Below are positions 1 to 10,838 of a DNA stretch of 64,000 bases, piece by piece; position 1 is the first letter of the stretch; each line of letters starts with the position of its first letter. The DNA is from Zarea fungicola (Eukaryota > Ascomycota > Sordariomycetes > Hypocreales > Cordycipitaceae), in the NCBI GenBank assembly GCA_900169235.1, contig FWCC01000203.1, positions 1 through 64,000 on the forward strand, written 5' to 3'. Below the pieces are notes generated by a model. It did not search any database, was not told the origin of the DNA, and saw only the letters and a program-made list of their open reading frames with translations. Position numbers and translations under genes: made by a program.

Positions 1-482
1 TGGTGTAAAAGGGGTGCTCCGATAGGGGGGTGCCCCGCCGAGGGTGGTCGACGTTAGTACCTTGGTACTCCGTACTTGTACAGTACCTTGGTGGCAGGCT
101 CGCGGGGGCGCGCAGGTACCCAGTTCTTGCTGCCTGGTAGTGCCTACTACGTCGCGCCCCTTGTTCACGCGCCAGCTTGCCCGCCCTCTGCTTTCCCTTT
201 CTTCTCTTCAACCAACTATTCCCGTTTACACAGTTGGCTTCCTCGATCATCCACATACTTCGCCGTCGAGACCATCAAAGGCGTATTTAATCTTCTTCAT
301 CGACCGTCGCTTCTTGAGACTTTTTTTCCTTTTCTTCGCCGACGGTGCATTTTCCACACGCCGATCAGACCCTTGTTGTCGCACAATCCTTCCGACAACG
401 CATTCTCTTTTACGCCACACACCTTCTTTAATACCGTGCCGCTTCTCCTACCGACCGAGTCTTTCTATCCCAAACTATCATC
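1..482. other. 5' flank of the Yra1-like gene
   Basis: No gene is supported here. The stretch next to the gene start is pyrimidine-rich, as is usual upstream of strongly expressed fungal genes. One copy of the 9-mer TACTCCGTA lies at 66-74. Open frames that cross it continue out of frame into the coding region and look non-coding. Confidence 0.5.
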
Positions 483-2176
483 ATGTCTGGAAAGCTCGAT
501 AAGCCCCTTGACGATATCGTCTCCGCCCGCCGCAAGAGCACTGGCAACCGCCGCTCCCAGCGTCGCGCTTCTGGTCGCCCAGCTGCTGCACCTGTTGGTG
601 GTATTCAGAAGACCAAGCCTGGCCGCGGTGCTGCCGCAAAGGCCCCCCAGGGCAAGGCCTCTATCCCTCATGGTGAGAGCAAGGTCATTGTCAGCAACCT
701 GGTACGTACAGCCGATGCTGCGCATTCTGCGAGGAGACGCCGCTAACCCCGTGTGCAGCCCAAGGATGTCTCGGAGCAGCAGATCAAGGTATGTTTCCGT
801 TGAGGCAAATCACGCCCCTCGGACTTGTTCGAACTTTCCTCCTCTTTCGCATCGTTTGCTCCCATTACCGAAGTATCTGGATTTCCAATCCCAAATACTG
901 AGCCACCTGCGCCTGAGACCTCTCCGCCTGGCCTTGTCTCCTTCCCAGATGCCGCCTGACGCCATCGCGTGAAGTTGAGAGCACCTAGTCTCGCAAAAAA
1001 GTCTGTCTGTTATGCCTGGTCAGCAAAGTTTCAGAGACTGCGATGACGCCATGGTTGCGCCACAGGACGAAATCTCATGGGTTCTGGTTGAGAAAACACG
1101 CAATTCCACGCTGCAAACAGCGTTGCTGTCAAACTTTTGTATCAACGAGTTCCGAAGCCAATGCAATACATCAGCCTGTGAAGGGGTTCACAAGCCGCAG
1201 TTGCTGCTTGTCCGCTTGCCCTGCTTGCAACTTTGCGGGATGCATGCCGTTTGGGGTGGGGAACAATACGGCTGCCTCGTTCAATTTCTCGCCTCGCTGG
1301 AATATGCAGGCGCAGAATAAGACATGAGAGCATGAACAAGCAAAAGGCTTTGGCAGTATTGCTGCTGTGGTACAAGTGATTTTGTGCTTGGCGTGCAATT
1401 TGCATAACTTTGAAACTCGTTGATCGGCCTGACAACCAAACAATACTACTCGGAAACGACGCGTACCAATGGACAACTCATCGAATGAATTCTCGGAGCC
1501 GGATTTTCGCCTCTTGTATATGCTGCATCCCCTATGGTTCACTAACCGCTACTCGCGCCCTATAGGAATACTTTGTCCAGTCTGTTGGCCCCATCAAGCG
1601 CGTCGAGCTCTCGTACGGCCCCAACTCTCAGAGCCGCGGCATTGCCAATGTCATCTTCCATAAGCCGGACGGCGCTAGCAAGGCCTTCCAGAAGCTCAAT
1701 GGTCTTCTCGTTGATGGCCGCCCCATCAAGATTGAAATCGTCGTTGGCGCCGCTCAGGCGGACAAGGTCATCCCGCAAGTGAGGACCCTTGCCGAACGTG
1801 CTACGTAAGAAGACTCCCCCTTCGAAATTACGACATGAAAACACTAACGGATGTGCTCCTTCAGTCAGCCCAAGGCTCAGCCCAAGTCTGCCGCTGGGAA
1901 GCAGGGCAACAACAATGCTAAGGGTGGTGCCAAGGGTAACACTGGCAAGGGCCGCCGCGGTCGCAACGCCCGTCCCACCTCAAAGTCGGCGACTGAGCTG
2001 GATGCCGACATGGATAACTACATGGCCGACACCACGCCCAACGTCAATGCTGCTGCTTCAGCATCGGCTGCTGCCCCAGCTGCCAATGGCGACTCCGCCA
2101 TGGACGATGAGATCAGCGTAAGTTGTTAAAATGCAGGAGGATGATGATCATGGTTTCTAACACGTTTGACCAGTAA
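483..2176 (+). CDS. Yra1/Mlo3/ALY-type mRNA export adaptor (RRM protein)
   Basis: Predicted exons: 483-701, 759-788, 1566-1804, 1865-2117 and 2174-2176, giving about 247 aa. The family couples transcription and splicing to mRNA export by binding RNA, the DEAD-box helicase Sub2/UAP56 and Mex67. Seen here: an N-terminal box (MSGKLDKPLDDI), an Arg/Gly/Pro-rich linker, a central RRM (SKVIVSNLP, then SRGIANVIF and LNGLLVDGRPIKIEIV), an RGG-like basic stretch, and the C-terminal box LDADMDNYM that contacts the helicase in this family. Splice sites are strong: gtacgt, gtatgt and gtaaga donors, with actaac/ctaac branch points. Intron 2 is 777 nt, far longer than all others in the window. The last intron leaves only the stop codon TAA in the final exon. 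If it is not spliced, the protein ends three residues later. The neighbour p23 is convergent and distant. Confidence 0.9.
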
Positions 2177-4540
2177 ACAAATTAATAACAACGATCGATT
2201 TTTTTTGGAGGGATTGTAATTTTATATATTCTAAGGAGTACCAAGAAAATACCAATATTCACAGCGGGGAACTGATGCTGCGGGACAGATTGACTTGCTG
2301 AAGGCAGCTTATAGGGATCAAGAAGATGGAAATGCTTTAATGAATGCCGTATCCCAAACAATACTTGGTTGTGTTATGTGAACTGCCAGTGAATTCCTAA
2401 CAGGTGACAATTCAGAAGGTAATAATTGATGCGAAAGACTTTTATGGTATCAAGTAGCGAAAATATGGCAGTAGCTAGCCTGAGCCAAGCGATTGATTGG
2501 CTGATGGTTGATAAGGATGGCTTTGCGTCTCTAGACTGCCATCTTGACTGGTTGATGTATCCAAGGGAATTGAGATTTGGATTGTTGATTCTTGCATGTG
2601 GTTGTGGGTGTTTGCGACGACAACGGTGCAGCTGGAACCAAAGTAGCAGCGCGGCTGGCGTGAGCTCGCGCTAGCATTGTCGGCTCATGGTATGGTTCAT
2701 CGGCGGGCCAGGCGATGAGACATGCACCACGGGCAGCATCTTGAGCCGCGTGTAGCGAAGAGTAAATTTCGCAATTCGGCATTGTGATGTGTGTGATTCT
2801 GTTATTTTTACAGAAATTTGTAATCCAGACGCTTTTTTGGGGAAAACCCCTCTGTTCTTGCTGGTTGGTGTTGGTGGCTTCGATAGAGTGCGGTAAGAAA
2901 CAGTTGAGTGGAAGTCGGCCGTCTTTCTGGTTTCTTGTCGAGGGGTGTTTTTGTTGGAAGTACTCTTGTGTATAATCAAGAGGCAAATGGTAACAGTCCA
3001 GTAAAATCGAAACTGGAAAAAGAAAATGGAAAGAAATAAAACCAAGGCAAAGAACAACGAGGGTCAAGGGATATAAAAGACGGGGATCGGATTCCTGCTC
3101 GAGGCACGGACCGAACCGGGGTTGTTGGATCGTGTGACAGAAAGCACGGCCGAGGCGGCAAGGGCCAGGGGAAGGGGGCCAAAAATGAATAAAAATGAGC
3201 GGTGGAGAAGGAGAACCCTGTCAAAGATCTCAGGTATCACAAAAAAACAAGTGAAGCCTGAGATGCAGATTTCTTGTTGGGCGAGTGTCTTGTCTTGTCC
3301 AGCGTTGGTAGAGGAGAAGTGGCCGTGTGAGTTGGGCAGTGTCTTCCTTACTTAATCCTCTTGTGTGTGTGTTTTTTTTAAACCAAGTTTTTCTTGTAAC
3401 GGAGGAAAACTGTTTGTTTCCGCTCTCGTGCAACAATCCAGGATGGGCCAAAGAGATTATTTATGTACATGGGGGTTGGGTGGCAAAGGAAATCTACTAC
3501 TCGTGTACTACATCCTGGGCAAGACTTCCTACCTTCTTGCCGGCCCCTCTCCCCGCCCTCCCTTTCCTTTCCACCGTTAGAACTAACCTTCTCCGTTGAG
3601 GAAACGGTTTTTAGTTAATATAAAAAACATGAACTAGGTAAAACGCCCCCTCCAATCAGGCAGGTATGGCATGGCTGCATGAAGAGAAGGAGAGCCAAGG
3701 AAACACAGCGGTGGTGGTGGAGGTGCGCCTGCCTATCTATACATGAATGTGTGTCCGCGTGTTAGTCTGCATATGTATGTATGTTGCTTCGCGTTGTTCG
3801 CTGACTGCGTTAGATGGAGGGGGCTTTTTCTTAGTGGCTTGATGTGGTAAATTCCGGGTTTTCATTGGTTTGTTGGTTGAAGAGTAATATCAACGTTGGA
3901 AAGGCGAGATGGGGGGCAAAGGCCAAGGAGGGGGGGAAGGGGTGGGAAGCAAGGTAATACGGGCGCCTATTATTCTCGCAGCCTTGTTTATCGTTTAGTT
4001 TTGTCTGTTTTTTACTCACAAGCTTGAAGAGACGTGGCAGTTAATATAACGAAAAGAGCGGGGAGAAGAGGGGATGCAAGGATTATATTCCCCATCATAT
4101 TGCTCAAGATGGTTTAACCACGGGATCCCTGGTGACTAGTCTCGGCGGCTATTGCAGGCAACAGGTTAGTTCACCGTTATTACACGCATCATCTGACGGA
4201 GAACCTGCATACAGCTGATAATGTATGTGGTCCTCTTCTGAGTCTAGCGGAACTCGTGCAGGAGCAGACTACTCAACGCATTTCATAAGTCATCATCGCG
4301 AACACTCAACGTTATGCAGCACACACCACGCTTCTGAAGCTGGCACTCATCTCGCTTGTCGACCTGTGAGAGACTTGGAGGGATGTTTATTCAGTACTTT
4401 GTTGTTGTTGATATCTCTCTATCTCACCCTGCAACTCGCCAATGGAAAAATAAAACGACTCTTTTTATAGAAAAAAATGAAAAACACCCCTGTGCTTTCC
4501 GGCCTGCGCCTGGTAACATTCATCATTGGTACATTCAGGC
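2177..4540. other. Long intergenic stretch between two convergent genes
   Basis: About 2.4 kb lies between the 3' ends of the Yra1-like and p23 genes. The longest open frames (for example 2531-3067 on the minus strand) have low-complexity, non-protein-like translations and no recognisable domain. Homopolymer A and T runs are frequent. It may hold long 3' UTRs or a non-coding transcript, but nothing in the sequence proves either. Confidence 0.4.
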
Positions 4541-5484
4541 TTAAGCCTTGGTTGTGGGGACCTCCTCGACCTCTTCCTCCTCGTCGTCGTCGTCGCCGCT
4601 GTCAACATCCTCAGCATCGTCGACATCCTCAAGATCGGGCATGCCCTCGGCGCCGCCAGCGAGCTTGGAGAAGTCGATGCCACCAAAGTCGCCTAGAAAG
4701 AGCGTTCACAAGTCAGTAAATGGCGTGTCCAAGGGACATTGAGGTGAGCAGAGGCCGCAAGTCCGACTCGCTCCAGTCCCTTGCTCAATAATTCACGTAC
4801 CTCCCATGCCAGGCATGCCGCCCATGCCGCCGAACTGGGAAAAGTCTTCCTCCGGAGCTTCATTCTGCTCGTCCTCATCAACCCATCTGTCGAAATCGAC
4901 CTTGAGGAAATGAAGACGGAGTTTGCCCTTGGTAAGACGGGGCCAGAACTCCTTGTCAAGGTCCTTCTTCTGCAGCTTGATGACGATGCTGTGCGGTGAG
5001 TGCTTGATCTTGCTCTCAGCCGGATCAATTTCGGCGTAAAACTCGAGCTCAAGGTGGTACTTGGTCTTCTGGGAGGTCGAGGTGCCGGTGAAGGTGAGCG
5101 AGGTAGCCTTGAGCTCCAGCTCGTGGTCGTCCTTGGGGATGTCCGGGACATTCAGGGTAAGGCTGACCCAGTTCTTGGAGGCGTCCGAGTCGGAGGAGCG
5201 CTGAGCCCAAAGGACTGGTGGTCAAAAGTTAGCATCCTGAAGCGGAAGTACCATGCGAGACGTGGTTAAGTGTATGGGGCGTAAGCATGGAGCTCAGTTT
5301 CTCTCGATTGTGTAATTGCAAATGAGAGAGCATGCGCAGCTGGCGTTCAGAGGCCGATGAAAGCTACTCCAAACGATGCATAACTGCCGACGCTTGGGGC
5401 CCAAAGCTAAGAATTCGCGAGAGTAGCGGCGCGCGGCACCGGCACAAACGTACCTTCGGGGTTGGAGACACCGTCGCTGGCCAT
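4541..5484 (-). CDS. Hsp90 co-chaperone p23 (Sba1/Wos2 family)
   Basis: Three exons on the minus strand, 5484-5454, 5214-4801 and 4692-4541, encode about 198 aa. p23 binds the N-terminal domains of ATP-bound Hsp90, slows ATP hydrolysis and stabilises client complexes in cytosol and nucleus. The CS-domain opens with VLWAQRSS and carries the family signature LKVDFDRWVDEDE near residue 130. After it come a Gly/Met-rich stretch (FGGMGGMPGMG) and a strongly acidic tail of the kind that acts as the client-binding part in p23. Splice junctions keep the frame (phase 1 both times) and have gtacgt donors. The start is the first ATG of a very short first exon of 31 nt. The gene is divergent from vps24, about 1.1 kb away. 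Confidence 0.93.
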
Positions 5485-6591
5485 GGTTGGAGGTTTGAGG
5501 ATGTGGGTTGTCTATGGATTACGCAAAGAAGCGATGAAGAAAGCCAAAGGGTGAGCAATGGCAAGGGCGTGTATGATTGAACGTGGGAATTTTGAGAATA
5601 TGGCGGAGTAAAAGATAGGTTCAAGTGTGATGGAGTGGAGAGGCGGTTTGAAAAGCAATGAGCGGTGGTGGAAGCTGCTAACCAACTACAGGAGGGGTCA
5701 AGCCAGAAAACCTACGCATTACCACAGTAACATTTCCTACGCTGCCCAAAAAATAGCTTCACCTGTAAACCTCACGCTGTGGTCTGCCTGCCTTGCCCCT
5801 CCTCTGGTCGCCTTCAGCCCTTTTCTGGCACCTTCCATGGTGAGCTTCTGAGCTTGAAGATAATAGGTACATGGTTGTTCTAGTAATCCACAAGCAGAGC
5901 TGAGGTATATACTAACGAAAATTGTCCCCGCCTCCCGACTATGTGGGCCAGGATGGCACAACAGCCTCGCTTCCACAGGGGAGTTCCACGCTATGACGAT
6001 TACCTGTAGGACAAGCAAGGCGTTACAATAAGCTTTCGTAATGACTGGCTGTGCGTTGTAGCTACAATATCTCCAAAAGAGGATTTTGGACTAATATCCT
6101 TGTTGGTCTCAATGGCTAATGTATTTTAATTTCAATATTGTTTTATGTTTTTCGGAGCTGATAGCTTCGTCGCAGGCGCCCCAGGTCCGATATCAGCGCC
6201 GTATCCAACACGCCACAGCGATTCAGCAACTACCCCCCAGCCTGCGCCACAGCAGTCTTCCAGTTCATGTTCCAGCGGGCGCCGAGTCGCCAAAGTGTCA
6301 GGCGCCAGCCACTCAGTGGCTTATCTGGCTCGCAACCGATGGCCGGACTGTGGCGGATAGCATGTACCAGTATGTCGGCCTGAAGGTCTCGCCTAGCATC
6401 CTACGTCAGTTTTGTTCACTGCAAGTTGCATCAAACAGCTTTTAGCCGCGTGGCTATTCTTCCCTCACCCAGCGCCTACGTGCTAATAGCACATTTTACG
6501 CATATCAGTCTTCTTTTCTAGTACCTCATTGACCCTCATCTCCATCACCACTTCGCACTTGTCCACTCCCACTTCCCCGCGTCGATTAGCC
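5485..6591. other. Divergent intergenic region between p23 and vps24
   Basis: It probably holds the promoters of both neighbouring genes. Two overlapping short open frames (6119-6445 and 6145-6360) show no domain and no splice partner and are not supported as genes. A pyrimidine-rich stretch precedes the vps24 start. Confidence 0.4.
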
Positions 6592-7367
6592 ATGGAGACG
6601 CTGCGGGCTGTCTTTACGAAGCCGGATCCTCAAGCGCAGGTAAATGAGACCAGTAGCCAATTTCTTGTTCATTATATTGGAATGTGTAAATAGCTGACAC
6701 CAGACGTCCGCCTCAATCCCTAAAGGCTCGAAAATGCAATGCGCTGCTCCGGACGAATATCCGCAAACTCGACCGCGACATCAACAGCATCAAACAGGCC
6801 GAGGCCAAGGCACGCCAGCTGATTGTCCAGGCCGACAAGCGCGGTCAGCGCGACCCGTCCCGTGCCGCGCAAGCCCAGAAAGAAGTGCGCATGTACGCCG
6901 GCGAGCTCATCCGCTCGCGCAGGCAGTCGGCGCGGCTGCATACGGCCAAGGCGCAGCTCACCTCGGTGCAGATGCAGGTCAGCGAGGCGTTTGCGGTGCG
7001 CAAGATTGAAGGCTCTATCAAGGCGAGCGTGGGCATCATGAAGGACGTCAACACACTCATCAGCCTGCCCGCGCTGGCCGGCACCATGCGCGAGCTTGGA
7101 ACGGAGCTCATGAAGGCCGGCATCATTGAGGAGATGGTCGAGGATGTGCTGCCCGAGGACAATGAATACATGCTCGAGGACGAGGCCGAGGCTGAAGTGG
7201 ACAAGATTCTGGGTGAGGTCCTCAAGGACCGGAAGGAGGCCACGCCAAACTTGCCGGCCACTCCTTTGCCAGAGGTGCCCAGTACAGCAGAGGAGATCGA
7301 GGAGGAAGAGGACCCGGAGGAGATGATGGATCAGATGCGGAACCGATTAAATGCTCTTCGAAGCTAG
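6592..7367 (+). CDS. vps24: ESCRT-III subunit Vps24 (CHMP3 family)
   Basis: Exons 6592-6639 and 6726-7367 encode about 229 aa, the usual length of Vps24. The protein caps and bundles Snf7 filaments on endosomes during multivesicular body formation and recruits the ATPase Vps4. Seen here: a short amphipathic N-terminus (METLRAVFTKPDP), then the basic helical core (RKLDRDINSIKQAEAKARQL) and a long helix with VGIMKDVNTLISLPALAGTM, all typical of the family. The acidic C-terminal half ends in a MIM1-like helix, DPEEMMDQMRNRLNALRS, the Vps4 docking motif. The 86-nt intron starts gtaaat. An alternative acceptor at 6705 would shift the frame, so the acceptor at 6725 was chosen. Confidence 0.92.
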
Positions 7368-7904
7368 AATTGGAAGTGGGAAGGATTTCATGTTGCATGC
7401 CATGGCTAAATAGTACTGTCGTTGGCCTGTGGTAGCGGAGTTTGGCGCTTGGGATACAACTTCTTTCTTTAGCCTCTTTGAATATGAATTTTAGACATGA
7501 ATGGTCTTGTTTCCATCTTTCTTGCACTTATGCTCGCTGCTAATATATTGCGTGTGGCTTCTTGAATAAGATTTCAGACTGTCATGAATGGTATTCTATG
7601 TAGTTGCAAACATCCACTGAGAGCTCTCGATAAAACCTACCAAACACTCCATTGCTGGCATTAATTGTCTTGCATTACTCGACGGTCTAGCTTTTGAATC
7701 ACTTTATGCAATTCAATATCCTTAATACATTTATAGGCTCACTCACTTCTCTTTTGCAGTTGGCGACCTGGTACGAACCATCGGTGGTGGGTGACACTCC
7801 ACGCCACGCTAATCCACTACGGGAGCAAGAGTAAACAGCAACTGACCTCGAGCTATCACCTACATCTACTCTGAACAGAAAATTCCCCACGGCAAACCGC
7901 TGCC
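7368..7904. other. Intergenic region
   Basis: About 540 nt between two genes on the same strand. It is AT-richer than the flanking coding sequence and has no supported gene, RNA or repeat. It likely combines the vps24 3' UTR with the promoter of the next gene. Confidence 0.4.
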
Positions 7905-9614
7905 ATGTCGTCTCTGACAAGGGCGCGATCACTGCGCAAACCAGCCGGAGCAACAGCTCTACCTCCTACTGAACGGTCCACGGAACGCAACCAAGACCCG
8001 AGCCGCAATGCCTCGCCGAGCCGACTACCAATGAAACCCGCTTCGACGGCTACCAGCAGAGCTCCAAGTTCCTCGGCGACAGGGCCTACAAGATCCACGA
8101 GTGGAAGGATAAATAGGCCAGGTAGCTCATCCTCCAATGCCTCTTCGGTGACGACTGCGGCAGCACCAAGGAGGGCTATATCGCTGGGCAAGAAAACCAC
8201 AAAGGTGGCGGCAACAGCTACCACATCTGCTCCTAGCACGTCACAAACGACGACAACGACGGCGTCAACCCGAAAAGAAGGGAGTAGATATCCACCACTC
8301 ACTTCTGCTACGAGACCAGTGTCCATGGTTATGCGGAACGCTTCAGATGGCTCAACGACGTCGACAGGGACGAGACGTACGACACCAACTACTGCTGCAG
8401 CCCGTGCCACCACTGCGACGACACCATCAAAGTCAAATACTACTACGGCGCGGGTAGCAGTGCCACCAGCCGTAGCAACACCACTCACAGCACAGGAGCG
8501 AAAGAGCAGATCACGACCACCATCACGAGACCAATCAGCCGGCACAGCGGCACAAGCTGCACAAGCACCAGGGACACCCAAACGGCGAGCCATCTCTGTC
8601 GGCAAGCCTCCACCTCCTCCCACTACACCAATCACGACTACAACCACAACGACGGTAGCTGGGCCGGCAGGGCAGGCGGCAGTGCGCCTCAACCGGCCAG
8701 CATTTTCCATCCACCAGCAGCGCTTCTCGCCGGCCAAGACGACCGGCCCCAACAAGCCGCCGACGGCAACCTATACAGCTCCGCCCTCGCCCTCCAAGCT
8801 TCCGGCTAACATTGCCGCCTCGGCGGAGACGAGCCGCCTGCAGGGCGAGCTCCTCCAGCTCCATCTCCTCCACCGCGACGCCGCCCGCGTCGAGGCGCAG
8901 TGGCGCGCGAGCGCCAAGAGCAAGCTCGGTGAGCGCTTCCGTGCTGTTCGGGATGCGCACCGACAATTGGCGGACCGGGAAGCTGCGGAGGTTGAAGGTG
9001 ATAACATTGCCGCGCTACAACAATGGAGCGGCGGCGGCGGCGGTGGCGGCACGCTGGATGACAGGGTGCGTGTGCTAGATGCCGTAGTGGGCGGTGCGTG
9101 GATGATGAGCGAGCCGGGCGGCAAGTACGCGCGTGTGGTGCGGCGGTTTGAGCGCTGGGTCGAGCGGGTGATGGATCTGGAGGAGGCGAGGGAGAGCAGC
9201 GGCGCAGGTGTACACGGCCAGAGTGTTGGGAGCAACAGCAATGGTGCCGGCGGTGGCATGGAAGGGGCACTATTTATTCAGGATTTGGATGCGGCGTGGA
9301 CGGAGGAGTGCATGGGCATGACGCACAAGCTCGAGGGCTGGCAGGCACAGCTAGAGAGCAGCAGCACTGGGCATTTGGCGAACGGCAATGCAACGATTGG
9401 GGTGACCGGCAGCGGCAGTGATAGTAGGAGCAGTCTGGAGCGCATGCTGGAGGGCTCGCGCGCCCTCATCGAGGACATGTTGTCGGAGCTCAGTGCCATG
9501 GAGGAGATTCGGCAGGCGGCGCTGGCGCGCGAGGAGGACTGGATCGAGAGGATGAATCGGGATGACGACGACAATGATACCCCCCGTGCCGGTGCAGTCT
9601 GGCGGGCAATGTAA
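7905..9614 (+). CDS. Disordered Ser/Thr/Pro-rich protein with a C-terminal helical region; possible augmin (HAUS8/QWRF-like) subunit
   Basis: A single exon of 569 aa. Residues 1 to about 300 are basic, rich in Ser, Thr, Pro and Ala and almost certainly disordered, with repeated basic patches such as PKRRAISVGKPPPP. From about residue 305 the sequence becomes helical: LQGELLQLHLLHRDAARVEA is followed by QWRASAKSKLGERFRAV, then long charged helices that run to the C-terminus, broken by Gly/Ser-rich loops. A basic disordered head followed by a helix with a Q-W...R-F pattern resembles plant QWRF/AUG8 and animal HAUS8, the microtubule-binding subunit of augmin. That is inference from pattern only. 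If it is wrong, this is a conserved fungal protein of unknown function. The start ATG follows a clean 5' region, and the frame shows no internal splice need. Confidence 0.8.
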   Translation: MSSLTRARSLRKPAGATALPPTERSTERNQDPSRNASPSRLPMKPASTATSRAPSSSATGPTRSTSGRINRPGSSSSNASSVTTAAAPRRAISLGKKTTKVAATATTSAPSTSQTTTTTASTRKEGSRYPPLTSATRPVSMVMRNASDGSTTSTGTRRTTPTTAAARATTATTPSKSNTTTARVAVPPAVATPLTAQERKSRSRPPSRDQSAGTAAQAAQAPGTPKRRAISVGKPPPPPTTPITTTTTTTVAGPAGQAAVRLNRPAFSIHQQRFSPAKTTGPNKPPTATYTAPPSPSKLPANIAASAETSRLQGELLQLHLLHRDAARVEAQWRASAKSKLGERFRAVRDAHRQLADREAAEVEGDNIAALQQWSGGGGGGGTLDDRVRVLDAVVGGAWMMSEPGGKYARVVRRFERWVERVMDLEEARESSGAGVHGQSVGSNSNGAGGGMEGALFIQDLDAAWTEECMGMTHKLEGWQAQLESSSTGHLANGNATIGVTGSGSDSRSSLERMLEGSRALIEDMLSELSAMEEIRQAALAREEDWIERMNRDDDDNDTPRAGAVWRAM

Positions 9615-10055
9615 AAAGCAAGAATATCTATTTTATTTTACTGTTTGGTGAAGAGAAGACTTGGACAAAGAGGAGCTAGAGAATTAACGATTAGCATGTA
9701 TACATTTATAGAGGTCTTGAACTTGTTTTCCCTTTTAGAATTGCTTCTTTTCCAATAATGTTAGTGATCCGAAGAATTTCTCAAGGTAGTGTCTACAAGT
9801 GAATCTACGATATCGATTCTCTACAAGATTAGGTCGTGTAATTGAAATGTGTCTCATTACAAGTCAAGCTAGCAACGGTGTGGAGCAAAATTCGCTAATC
9901 CCAGTTTCCATCTAGTATTCTCTAAAGCAAAATGATTCCTGAAATCATATCATGTAAAAAGTCGGTGCATCAATTTATACCGCGTCTTTTCTTTTGGACT
10001 TGTTAAATTCGTTCTTTTCATGGTCGCGTTCTTTCGTCCTTTCCAAGTCAACTCC
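9615..10055. other. Intergenic region between convergent genes
   Basis: About 440 nt, AT-rich, between the 3' ends of the disordered-protein gene and the 6-phosphogluconolactonase gene. I see nothing beyond likely 3' UTR sequence. Confidence 0.4.
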
Positions 10056-10838
10056 TCACAGGAACGAACGGCGGGGAAAGGCAACACCCTCCACGGCGGG
10101 CTCATCCACGAACCAGCTGCAGCGGTCACCGGCGCCCTCATTGACGAGGGTGCAGGGCAGACCGGCGGCCGCGTCAAAGATTTGCTTCATAATGTCCTTC
10201 TTGCCACCGCCGGTGGCCACAAAGGCGACGCGGACGGCGTGCGTGACGACAGGCAGCGTAAGGGTGATGCGCTTGGGCGGGGGCTTGGGCGAGTCCGAGA
10301 TGGGGGCGACCCAGGCGGTGGTCTCGCGGAGGAGCGCATGGTTGGGGAACAGCGAGCAGGTGTGGCCGTCGGGCCCGCAGCCCAGCAGGAGGAGGTCGAA
10401 GATGGGCAGGCGGACCGAGTCCCGCGAGGCGAAGGAGGCGACGAGGGTCTGCTCGTAGGCGTCGGCGAGCTCCTGCACGTCGTCGAGGTGCGCCGTGTCA
10501 ATGGGGCGCACGGTGGGCTGCTGGTCGGCCGGGAGCTTGTCGAGCAGCTCGCTCTTGAGCAGCGCGTAGTTGGAGTCTTCGTGGTCCAGCGGCACGGCAC
10601 GCTCGTCGGCGAAGAAGATTTCCCACTTGGCAAAGTTGATTGTGTCATTGGGCCCTGTTGAGGGTGCCAGGAGCGCGGCGGCTAGAGTCTTGGGGAGGGA
10701 GCCGCCGGACACGGCGACCTTGAAGCTGTCATGGCGGGCAAGACCTGCATTCTGGCTCTGGATAACATATGCCCGCAGTGCCGGGGCGAGGGCATCGACG
10801 CCTGGAAAGGCATAGAGGTTTGGCTGTGTCTTGGGCAT
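10056..10838 (-). CDS. 6-phosphogluconolactonase (Sol family)
   Basis: A single exon encoding 260 aa, the full length expected for fungal Sol3/Sol4-type enzymes. It hydrolyses 6-phospho-D-glucono-1,5-lactone to 6-phosphogluconate, the second step of the oxidative pentose phosphate pathway, in the cytosol. Family signatures are visible in order: KVAVSGGSLPKTL (phosphate-binding loop), KWEIFFADERAVPLDHEDSN, LLLLGCGPDGHTCSLFPNH, and a C-terminal region with TLPVVTHAVRVAFVATGGGK. The start is the first ATG after a stop in frame, and the C-terminus (FPRRSFL) is typical. There is no intron. It is convergent with the gene on its left and has a long empty promoter side. Confidence 0.95.
   Translation of the reverse strand: MPKTQPNLYAFPGVDALAPALRAYVIQSQNAGLARHDSFKVAVSGGSLPKTLAAALLAPSTGPNDTINFAKWEIFFADERAVPLDHEDSNYALLKSELLDKLPADQQPTVRPIDTAHLDDVQELADAYEQTLVASFASRDSVRLPIFDLLLLGCGPDGHTCSLFPNHALLRETTAWVAPISDSPKPPPKRITLTLPVVTHAVRVAFVATGGGKKDIMKQIFDAAAGLPCTLVNEGAGDRCSWFVDEPAVEGVAFPRRSFL

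Noticed and set aside
76..972. 298-codon forward open frame overlapping the Yra1-like gene
   Set aside because: It runs out of frame over exon 1 and the long intron, its translation is Pro/Arg/Ser-rich without domains, and the RRM gene explains the region.
2531..3067. 178-codon reverse open frame in the first long intergenic gap
   Set aside because: No domain, low-complexity composition and no splice partner; it looks like a chance frame.
6145..6360. 71-codon forward open frame before vps24
   Set aside because: Ser/Pro-rich and short, with no homology pattern; the area is a divergent promoter region.
7856..8755. 299-codon reverse open frame opposite the disordered protein
   Set aside because: It is the mirror of a GC-rich, low-complexity coding strand; Val/Ala-rich translation without a fold pattern.
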